NCBI GenBank assembly: GCA_016187945.1
Contig: JACPIT010000004.1
Span: 124,001-188,000 of the forward strand
DNA: 64,000 nt
Source: Opitutia bacterium
GTDB taxonomy: Bacteria; Verrucomicrobiota; Verrucomicrobiia; Opitutales; Opitutaceae
Direction of reading: 5' to 3'
Of the stretch, positions 57,896 through 64,000 are shown piece after piece. The number at the start of each line of letters is the position of its first letter. Position 1 is the stretch's first letter. The position numbers and the translations under genes were made by a program. Under the pieces are notes generated by a model that was given only the letters and a program-made list of their open reading frames with translations, was not told where the DNA came from and made no database searches.

Positions 57896-59293
57896 TTACT
57901 GCAGCGACGTGTCCAGCCGCAACCAGCGGTTCGAGAGGTCGCGGAAGATGGCGTCGGTGTTTTTCTGCGCGACGTTCTCGCCGGCGGGAAGAGTCTGGGC
58001 GGCGCTGAAATCGCCGAGCACGGCGCAATAGTCGTTGTTCACCATGATGCCGATCAGGTCGCCGGTTTGCGCGAAGACGAGGTCGCCGCGCTTCGGCGCG
58101 ATCTCGCCGAAGAGGCGCGTCGAGATGCGATTGTCGATCTTCACGTAGCCGCGACGGTTGGCGTCGATGCGAAAGTGCGTCTCGCCGTAGCGGCCATCGT
58201 CGGCGCGCACGAGCACGACGGAGGGGAACTTGAACGGCTCCGTCGCGAGCTTATAGACCTTCGCCCCCATGAGCGCGGCCATCGAATCGTCGAGCGGGAC
58301 GACGATGACGCGCGGATCGGCGTTGAGAAAACGCAATTCGCCCACGGGCGCACGGAACGAACCGTGAGTGAGCTGGCCGGCGATCAGGTCGTAGTTGGGC
58401 GGATTCTCCCATTGGAGGCTGAACGGCGTGTCGCTGAGATGCGCGAGGGCGTAGACGCGCGAGCCGTCGGTCACGAGCACGGTCTGCGAATCCTTGTCCT
58501 TCACGCTCGGGCTGAAGAGGCCGGGGCGTCGGGTCGTGACGTGGAGCTGCACGCGATTGCTGAGGAACTCGGCGAAGAGCGTGTTCGGGTTGATCGGGCG
58601 GTTATCGCGAATCTCCTTCGTGAGCTGCGTGGACTTTTCGGCGAGCTGGCCGACGCCTTGCGCGAGCTGTGTGGTCTGCTCCTGAACTTTGGCGCGCTCC
58701 TGGCGCTCGACTTCGATCTGCTGCTTCGCCTCGGTGAGGTTTTGGCCGAGCAATTGTTTTTCCTGCTCGGCGACTTTCACGGCGACGTTGAGCGATTCGA
58801 TGCGCTGGCGCGCTTCGGCGTTGGCGCGTTCGGCTTTGGCGATCTCGGCTTTCTGGCGCTCGGCTTCGGCGCGGCGCTCTTCGAGTTCGCGCTGCATCTT
58901 GGCGAGCTGCTCCTTGCTGAGGAACGCCTCGTTCGTGGCCTCGGAGTATTTTTTCTCGAGTTCCTTGGCCGCGGCGGTGGTCGACGAGAGCGCGCCCTGG
59001 AGCTGCTGCTTCTGCTGTTCGAGTTGCGAGAGGGCTTTCTCGCGCTCGGTGAGCGTGCCCTGCGTGCCGCTGAGCTGCGAGGCGAGCTGCTCGCGGGCGG
59101 CTTTCTCGTCCTCGAGGGAAACGCGCATGAGTTCGACCATGTCGGCGTTCACCGCGGGCGCGGCGGCGGCGGAGACGGCGGTCGGCGCGGGCGTGTCGAG
59201 CGGCCGCTGCGGCTCCGCCTTCTCCCAGCGCGTGAGCGCGAGAAGGTTGAGCAACAGAAAGTCGCAGATGATGAGGAGAAGCGTCTTGTTCAT
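57896..59293 (-). CDS. Membrane-anchored coiled-coil protein, function unknown
   Basis: 465 aa. A short N-terminal hydrophobic helix (MNKTLLLIICDFLLLNLLAL) anchors it; residues about 60-230 are a long coiled coil rich in Glu, Gln and Lys (EREKALSQLEQQKQQLQGAL). The C-terminal ~235 residues form a globular beta-rich domain (RVQLHVTTRRPGLFSPSVKD, then VLVTDGSRVYALAHLS) of unrecognised fold. It is 21 bp downstream of a polytopic membrane gene on the same strand, so the two are probably co-expressed and may form a complex. No catalytic motif was seen. Confidence 0.8.
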   Translation of the reverse strand: MNKTLLLIICDFLLLNLLALTRWEKAEPQRPLDTPAPTAVSAAAAPAVNADMVELMRVSLEDEKAAREQLASQLSGTQGTLTEREKALSQLEQQKQQLQGALSSTTAAAKELEKKYSEATNEAFLSKEQLAKMQRELEERRAEAERQKAEIAKAERANAEARQRIESLNVAVKVAEQEKQLLGQNLTEAKQQIEVERQERAKVQEQTTQLAQGVGQLAEKSTQLTKEIRDNRPINPNTLFAEFLSNRVQLHVTTRRPGLFSPSVKDKDSQTVLVTDGSRVYALAHLSDTPFSLQWENPPNYDLIAGQLTHGSFRAPVGELRFLNADPRVIVVPLDDSMAALMGAKVYKLATEPFKFPSVVLVRADDGRYGETHFRIDANRRGYVKIDNRISTRLFGEIAPKRGDLVFAQTGDLIGIMVNNDYCAVLGDFSAAQTLPAGENVAQKNTDAIFRDLSNRWLRLDTSLQ

Positions 59294-59314
59294 GACGGCG
59301 CGTGGTGCGGCCGG

Positions 59315-60985
59315 TCAGGCGACGATGGCGGCGGCCTGCTGGGCTTCGAGGATGAGCTTGCGCTTGTAGTTCCGCACGTGGCGGATTTTCACGAGCGCGA
59401 CGCAGATGATGCCGAAGAGATTCGACGAGTAGGCGGCGAGAAGATTGGCCTCGATGACGCCGAGCACCTGGAGCACGAGGGCGGTGGCGGTGCCGGCGAT
59501 GCCGACGTAGAGGCCGCCGTCGAAGAGGTTCTCCTCGTTCTCGACGAGCTTGAGCTTCATCGCGGGCGGGAGCGAGTGGCGGTCGACTTCGGCGAGCTTG
59601 AGCAGGCAAATCACATACATGCCGACCTGCAGCGCGGCGAAGACGGTGATCGAGAGGATGGTGGCGATGTCCATGGCGGGTGCGTTGGTTGAAATTTGTT
59701 TGGCGGCCTGCGTGGCGGTCTGACCGAGGATTGGCACGATGAGGCGGAATTGGTATTCGGTCGCCGCGGCGGCCTTGAGCAGGAACGGCTCGGAGAACAC
59801 GAAGAAGATGAACGTGAGAATCGTCGCGAGGATGCCGCTGCCCATTTTCGGAAATGCGCCGTGCAGGCGTTTTTCCTCGGGGAAAAACAGGCGCAGATCG
59901 ATCGAGCGGAAGAGCAGAAACACGCCAAGGAGGAACGCCGCGTATTTCGCGAGCAGCGCGAGTTCGGGATTACGCAGCACGAAGCCGGCGCCGAATTCAA
60001 ACTCGAGGCCGCCGCCTTGCACGACGGGCGCCTGCCGCGTCACGAGCTGGCGCACGGCGCCCTCGCCGTCGGCGAGCGCGAGGCGCAGGTTTTCCGCACC
60101 GGGTTTGCCGAAGGCGATCAGGTAGCGCGCCACGCCGTCGGCCGAGCGCGTCAGGAGCGCGGCGGTGTAGATGATCGGCAGATGCTCGGGCGCGACGCGT
60201 GTGAGGTGCGCGAACTGCGCGACCGTGCCGGGATTCGACGCGGTGCGGAGCAGTTCGGAGAGCTGCACCCAGTTGAGGCGTTTGCCGAGCGTGAGGATAT
60301 CGAGATAAAACTCCTCGAGCGCGCCCATCTGGCCGGTGGAGACGGCGACCTCGGCGAGCGAGCGAACTTCGCGTTGGAGCGTCGGCGAGAGATGTTCGGT
60401 TTGCCAGAGGTAGGCGGTGAGCAGGATGACGGCGTCGAGCGGCTGCCCGCCGGGGCGATTGGCCGGCACGAAGCGCTGCGTCGTGGTCAGCTCGGCGGTC
60501 TTGAGCAGCGCCTGGACGCCCGGCAGGCGCGAGACGGAGAGGTATTTCCGCATCGCATCGCGCGCCTGCGTGGTGACGAGGAATTTCAGCACCGGCGTCG
60601 ATTCGGCCGGCGACGCCGCCGTGCGGCCGACGAGCAGCGGCTCGAGCGCGGGATCCCAGCCGCCCCACGGAATGATGTCACGGTGTCTTTTCCGATAGTC
60701 GGTAAAAATCACGCCGACCGCGCCGGCGCCGGTATCGTTCACGGTCCGGGCCGCGTCGAGCACGAGTTCGGCGGGGCCGGGCCGGTCGAGATCGAGCAGC
60801 GTGCGCGCGAACGTGGAGACGGATTGCGTGTCGCGGCCGGCCTCGCGCAGCAGCGCGGGGTTGAGCGATTTCACGTTCACCGGCAACAACCACGCCACGG
60901 CGAGCAACGCCACGCCCGCGAGCACGCCCGCGATCCAGGCGACGGAGATCGTGCCGGGCAAGGCGGGCGTTGCGGGCTTGGACAT
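59315..60985 (-). CDS. Polytopic membrane protein with large extracytoplasmic domain, function unknown
   Basis: 556 aa from the ATG at 60985 (60997 also possible). One helix about 15-35 (VAWIAGVLAGVALLAVAWLL), then a soluble helical domain to about 340 with SRLPGVQALLKTAELTTTQR. Five or six further helices follow, among them LLAKYAAFLLGVFLLFRSID, SGILATILTFIFFVF and IATILSITVFAALQVGMYVI. The C-terminus is basic and cytoplasmic. I recognise no family. Partner of the downstream coiled-coil gene; the pair may be a Verrucomicrobiota-specific envelope module. Confidence 0.78.
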   Translation of the reverse strand: MSKPATPALPGTISVAWIAGVLAGVALLAVAWLLPVNVKSLNPALLREAGRDTQSVSTFARTLLDLDRPGPAELVLDAARTVNDTGAGAVGVIFTDYRKRHRDIIPWGGWDPALEPLLVGRTAASPAESTPVLKFLVTTQARDAMRKYLSVSRLPGVQALLKTAELTTTQRFVPANRPGGQPLDAVILLTAYLWQTEHLSPTLQREVRSLAEVAVSTGQMGALEEFYLDILTLGKRLNWVQLSELLRTASNPGTVAQFAHLTRVAPEHLPIIYTAALLTRSADGVARYLIAFGKPGAENLRLALADGEGAVRQLVTRQAPVVQGGGLEFEFGAGFVLRNPELALLAKYAAFLLGVFLLFRSIDLRLFFPEEKRLHGAFPKMGSGILATILTFIFFVFSEPFLLKAAAATEYQFRLIVPILGQTATQAAKQISTNAPAMDIATILSITVFAALQVGMYVICLLKLAEVDRHSLPPAMKLKLVENEENLFDGGLYVGIAGTATALVLQVLGVIEANLLAAYSSNLFGIICVALVKIRHVRNYKRKLILEAQQAAAIVA

Positions 60986-61076
60986 GCGTGTCGGCATAGC
61001 GTGGTGCAGCGGTGGCGAAAACTATTTATTTGCGCGCGACTTGCGCGGACAAATACGCTGCGCAGCGTTACGACCC

Positions 61077-61643
61077 ATGCCGCTGCGAATTGTTCACTAC
61101 GACAACCCCGTGCTCCGGAAAAAGGGCGCGAAAATCACGACCCACGACGCAGCGTTGCGTAAACTCGCGGCGGAGATGGTCGCCACCATGCACGACGCGC
61201 ACGGCATCGGTCTGGCCGCGCATCAGATCGGACAGGCGATCCAGCTCTGCGTGATCGATCTGCGCGACACGGACATGGATTTCGACTGGGAACTCGACGG
61301 CGCCAAGCCGCCGCTGGAGTTGTTCATGCCGATGGTGATCACGAATCCCGTGATCGACGCCGTGCCGGAACCGCAAACTTCGCTCGAGGAAGGCTGCCTG
61401 TCGTTTCCCGAAATCCGCGGCGACGTCACGCGCCCCGATGAGATTGCCGTGAAATACCAAGACGAGCACGGCACCCCGCACATGCTGCGCTGCAACGGCC
61501 TGTTCGCGCGCTGCGTGCAGCACGAAGCCGATCACCTGAACGGCGTGCTCTTCATTTCGCGGATGGACAAGAAAACGCTCGAGCGGCTCGACCCGCTGCT
61601 CAAAGCGCTGAAAAAAGCGACGCGCGAAGCCGCGAAAAAATAA
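61077..61643 (+). CDS. def: Peptide deformylase
   Basis: 188 aa. The three family motifs are present: GIGLAAHQIG (G-x-G-x-A-A-x-Q, with His in place of the more usual Pro), EEGCLSFPE (Cys zinc ligand) and QHEADHLNGVLF (HExxH). It removes the N-formyl group from nascent proteins. The start at 61077 (MPLRIVHYDNPVLR) gives a standard N-terminus, while an upstream in-frame extension overlaps the membrane gene on the other strand. It is followed 6 bp later by the adenosyltransferase gene, so the two form an operon. Confidence 0.96.
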   Translation: MPLRIVHYDNPVLRKKGAKITTHDAALRKLAAEMVATMHDAHGIGLAAHQIGQAIQLCVIDLRDTDMDFDWELDGAKPPLELFMPMVITNPVIDAVPEPQTSLEEGCLSFPEIRGDVTRPDEIAVKYQDEHGTPHMLRCNGLFARCVQHEADHLNGVLFISRMDKKTLERLDPLLKALKKATREAAKK

Positions 61644-61649
61644 CGCGCC

Positions 61650-62237
61650 ATGGCTGATGCCGGCAAACCGTCCGCGCGCTCCATCGCCACCCGCACCGGC
61701 GACGACGGCACCACTTCCCTGCTCTACGGCCAGCGCGTGCCGAAGCACCACCCGCAAGTCGAAGCCGTCGGCGCGCTCGACGAACTGAACGCCGCGATCG
61801 GCTTCGCGAAAGCGACGCTGCCCGCCAGCGCGGATCGCGCGACGGATGCGGCCAGCACGGAGAGCGAGCGTGCGGCGCTCGACCGCATCCAGCAGGAACT
61901 CGTCGCCTTGATGGGCGAGATCGCGTGCGCCGAGAGCGACGCCGAGCGCTTTGCCGCGTCGAAGTTTTCGAAAATCGACGAAGCCGCGCTCGCACGGCTC
62001 GACGCCGCGGTGGCCGCAATCGAGGCGCGCCAGCCGAAATTCGGCGGCTGGGCCACGCCCGGAGCGAACCTGCACGCCGCCGCGCTCGAACTTGCACGCA
62101 CGGCCGCGCGTCGCGCCGAGCGTCGCGTGTGCGGTCTGGCCGAGCACGGCAAGACGGTGCGTCCGCTGCTGCTCCAGTATTTGAACCGCGCGTCCGACCT
62201 GATCTGGCTGATGGCGCGCGAGGCGGAGAGCAGGTAG
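61650..62237 (+). CDS. pduO: Cob(I)alamin adenosyltransferase, PduO type
   Basis: 195 aa. The N-terminal ATP site is IATRTGDDGTTSLLYGQRVP; later VEAVGALDELNAAIGFAKA and GNLHA-like (ATPGANLHAAALELARTAAR), RRAERRVCGL and LLLQYLNRASDLIWLMAR follow the PduO pattern. It adenosylates corrinoids to coenzyme B12. The stop codon TAG is the last three bases of a GTAG repeat head, so the C-terminus may have been set by the repeat. The next gene is a DUF6580-like membrane protein. Confidence 0.94.
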   Translation: MADAGKPSARSIATRTGDDGTTSLLYGQRVPKHHPQVEAVGALDELNAAIGFAKATLPASADRATDAASTESERAALDRIQQELVALMGEIACAESDAERFAASKFSKIDEAALARLDAAVAAIEARQPKFGGWATPGANLHAAALELARTAARRAERRVCGLAEHGKTVRPLLLQYLNRASDLIWLMAREAESR

Positions 62238-62325
62238 GACCGGCTTCAGCCGGTCCATGGCGACCTCCGCTCGCCGATTTCACTCGCGATCGGGTTCCAA
62301 CTGGGCCGGCTGAAGCCGGCCCTAC
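62234..62325. repeat. GTAG-headed REP pair (GTAGGACCGGC type) forming the pduO stop
   Basis: GTAGGACCGGCTTCAGCCGG with TCC begins at 62234, its TAG being the pduO stop. The inverted partner, GGGCCGGCTGAAGCCGGCCC with TAC, ends at 62325. Confidence 0.88.
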
Positions 62326-62383
62326 TTTCCCCGCCGACCTCGCGCTTGTCTTCCGCCGAAGACTGCCCACAAGTTGTCGCGTC

Positions 62384-63013
62384 ATGCTTTTGCCCGTCGT
62401 CCTCATCCTGATCGCCGCGCTTTTCCGCGTGCTCGCGACGATGGATTTTTCGTGGGCGAACATCTCGCCCGTGATGGCGATCGCGTTTTGCGGCGCGGTG
62501 TATTTCCGCAAGCGCTGGACCTGGGCCGTGCCGTTCGTGGCGCTCTGCGTCTCGGACATCTACATCAACTGGTTCTACGCCCGCACCTACGGCTACTCGC
62601 TCCCGACCGCGGGCTATTTCGCGCGCTTCGCGTGCTTCGCCGCGGCGATCCTGATCGGCCGCTGGGTCTCGACGCGCAAATCCTGGCTCTGGCTCCTCAA
62701 CGGCAGCCTGCTCGGCGCGCTGCTTTTCTACATCGTGACGAACACGCAGTCGTGGTGGTCCGACCCGTTCTACGCGAAGACGCTGGCCGGCTGGTGGCAG
62801 GCGCTGACGATCGGGCATCCGGAGTTTCCGCCGACGATCTTCTTTTTCAAAAACACTCTCTTCGGCGATCTGATGTTCACCGGCCTGTTCGCCGGGATCA
62901 TGGAGATCATCGCGCACCGCAAAGGCGAACCGAGCCTGATCGACAGCGACGAGGACGAAGAGGAGACCGAGGAAGAAGCCTCGCCCGCGAAGGAAGAAGC
63001 GCAGGCGGAGTGA
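62384..63013 (+). CDS. DUF6580-like small membrane protein (possible transporter subunit)
   Basis: 209 aa, five or six transmembrane helices. The N-terminal FSWANISPVMAIAFCGAVYF and VSDIYINWFYARTYGYS resemble the DUF6580 family (putative small-molecule transport S-component-like proteins). The last ~35 residues are an acidic tail (SDEDEEETEEEASPAKEEAQ). The start at 62384 is the first codon after the REP pair. Its position after a B12 adenosyltransferase would fit corrinoid or vitamin uptake, but this is inference; no riboswitch was found. Confidence 0.7.
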   Translation: MLLPVVLILIAALFRVLATMDFSWANISPVMAIAFCGAVYFRKRWTWAVPFVALCVSDIYINWFYARTYGYSLPTAGYFARFACFAAAILIGRWVSTRKSWLWLLNGSLLGALLFYIVTNTQSWWSDPFYAKTLAGWWQALTIGHPEFPPTIFFFKNTLFGDLMFTGLFAGIMEIIAHRKGEPSLIDSDEDEEETEEEASPAKEEAQAE

Positions 63014-63121
63014 GCGGAGCGGGCGAACGCACGAGGACGTGGGCGCACAGGAGCGCGGCGACAACGCGGCCACGCTTTCGTTCAGGCCCGGAAGCGCGGC
63101 GACATCTGGCGAACGCGAAAT

Positions 63122-63194
63122 GTAGGAGCGGCTTTACGCCGCGATACGAACGCGGCATCCGCATCGCAGCAGTCGCGGCGTAAAGCCGCTCCTA
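63122..63194. repeat. GTAG-headed REP pair (GTAGGAGCGGC type), best copy
   Basis: GTAGGAGCGGCTTTACGCCG with CGA and its exact inverted copy TCGCGGCGTAAAGCCGCTCC with TAC form a 23-bp perfect inverted repeat with 27 bp between. It lies in the convergent gap between the DUF6580-like gene and the PhoH-like gene. Confidence 0.9.
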
Positions 63195-63218
63195 CAATTC
63201 GGAAGCGCAGGCGTTGCC

Positions 63219-64000
63219 TCAGAGCAAATCCGCGGCGAGTTCGGCGAGGCGGGAACGCTCGCCCTTCGAAAGCTTCACGTGCGCGTGGAGCGACTGGCCC
63301 TTCATCCGGTTGTGGCAGAAAACGAGGCCGTTGCTGCGCGCGTCGACGTAGGGGTTGTCGATCTGCGCGGGGTCGCCGATGAGCACGATCTTCGAACTCT
63401 CGGAAATGCGCGTGATGACCGTCTTCACCTCGTGCGGCGTGAGCTGCTGCGCTTCGTCGAGGATGAAGAAACGTCGCGCGATCGAGCGGCCGCGGATGAA
63501 GCAGAGCGCTTCGATCTCGACGAGGCCGTTCTTGATGAGCCGCTCGTAGGGCTTCATAGGCGGCAGGCCGTTGGAGCCGCCGTTGCCGCCGCCATGCGTG
63601 GGCTGCGGTGCGGTCATGCTCCCGATGACTTCGTCGTGCTTGCGCTTCTTTTTGCCGACTTTCTTCGCGGCGAACTGCGGATCCTTCGGCGGCTTCGAGG
63701 GCATCAGCACTTCGAGCGCGTCATGATAGGGCTGCAGCCACGGCTTCATCTTTTCCTCGAGCGAGCCGGGGAGGAAGCCGATGTCTTTGCCGAGCGCGAT
63801 CACCGGGCGGGAAATCGAGAGGCCGTCGTAGCGCGCGTTTTCCGGATCGGTGATCTGGTGGAGCGCGCAGCCGGTGGAGAGCAGCGTCTTGCCGGTGCCG
63901 GCCTTGCCGAAGCAGGTGATGAGCGAGATCGAGTCGTCCATCAGCGCGTCCATGAAGAACTGCTGCTCGAGATTGCGCGGGCGGATCGGGATGCCGCCGG
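63219..64000 (-). CDS. PhoH-family ATPase, partial (runs off right edge)
   Basis: At least 260 residues are present; the N-terminus is cut by the window edge, and the frame continues open upstream of the internal Met at 63953 (GGIPIRPRNLEQQFF). Walker A is CFGKAGTGKTLLSTGCALHQ and Walker B RRFFILDEAQQLTPHEVK. SISRPVIALGKDIGFLPGSL and KIVLIGDPAQIDNPYVDARS are PhoH hallmarks. The IxPRNxEQ opening suggests the PIN-PhoH (YlaK-like) subfamily, whose PIN RNase domain would lie outside. A Lys/Gly-rich insert separates the two halves. Confidence 0.9.
   Translation of the reverse strand, partial: GGIPIRPRNLEQQFFMDALMDDSISLITCFGKAGTGKTLLSTGCALHQITDPENARYDGLSISRPVIALGKDIGFLPGSLEEKMKPWLQPYHDALEVLMPSKPPKDPQFAAKKVGKKKRKHDEVIGSMTAPQPTHGGGNGGSNGLPPMKPYERLIKNGLVEIEALCFIRGRSIARRFFILDEAQQLTPHEVKTVITRISESSKIVLIGDPAQIDNPYVDARSNGLVFCHNRMKGQSLHAHVKLSKGERSRLAELAADLL

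Noticed and set aside
56501-59692. 1063-codon plus-strand frame over the exchanger and coiled-coil genes
   Set aside because: Antisense shadow; starts inside a palindromic repeat.

Overview
The window is a gene-dense chromosomal stretch of very high G+C (codon third positions almost all G or C, which creates very long antisense reading frames). It most likely comes from an Opitutaceae-type verrucomicrobium (phylum Verrucomicrobiota). Supporting signs are an outer-membrane/lipid A gene (lpxB), lol transporters, a PEP-CTERM secreted protein, large secreted pectin-degrading enzymes with Ig-like spacers, an N-terminally elaborated Reg_prop sensor kinase, and several conserved proteins of unknown function. 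The assignment is inference from gene content, not from a marker search. No rRNA or tRNA gene was recognised.

Layout. 1-2.0 kb: MoxR ATPase and DUF58 protein (minus). 2.1-11.3 kb: secreted proteins on minus, including a PL9 pectate lyase, a PEP-CTERM protein and a 1766-aa fused pectinesterase/pectate lyase. 11.6-15.2 kb: divergent two-component system (Reg_prop histidine kinase plus LuxR-type regulator), plausibly the sensor for the pectin genes. 15.4-18.1 kb: TMEM175-like channel, phospholipase-D-like protein, pterin dehydratase. 18.2-24.9 kb: isoprenoid/envelope run uppS-cdsA-dxr-rseP-ispG. 25-27 kb: candidate oriC and dnaA. 27.3-33.9 kb: small conserved genes, DoxX protein, ligA, VanZ-like protein, hemX-like and hemA. 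34.4-40.5 kb: two tandem paralogous hybrid histidine kinases. 40.7-45.4 kb: lpxB, a Gfo/Idh/MocA oxidoreductase, a metallo-beta-lactamase-fold hydrolase, a REP-associated tyrosine transposase (RAYT) and AMP nucleosidase. 45.4-51.7 kb: NHL-repeat secreted protein and lipB/TPR-membrane-protein/lipA. 51.9-56.5 kb: methyltransferase, lysS, lolC/E, lolD. 56.6-61 kb: exchanger-like protein and a two-gene pair of unknown function. 61-64 kb: def, pduO-type adenosyltransferase, DUF6580-like membrane protein and a PhoH-like ATPase cut by the right edge.

The most striking structure is not a gene family but a dense population of short palindromic repeats. About a dozen elements begin with the tetranucleotide GTAG followed by an imperfect hairpin, often as inverted pairs (REP/BIME architecture). 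One family is present as three identical copies: two bracket the RAYT gene at 44.1-44.6 kb and one lies inside the ispG coding region, in frame, as part of an inverted pair. Another GTAG pair is read through near the N-terminus of the phospholipase-D-like gene, and others touch the stop codons of pduO and of the coiled-coil gene. This looks like a REP/RAYT system that has inserted into essential genes without breaking their frames. Other repeat classes (a GTGGAACGCG family, a 196-bp MITE-like element, TTGAAG- and GGAGCTTGG-type heptamer repeats) fill many remaining intergenic gaps.
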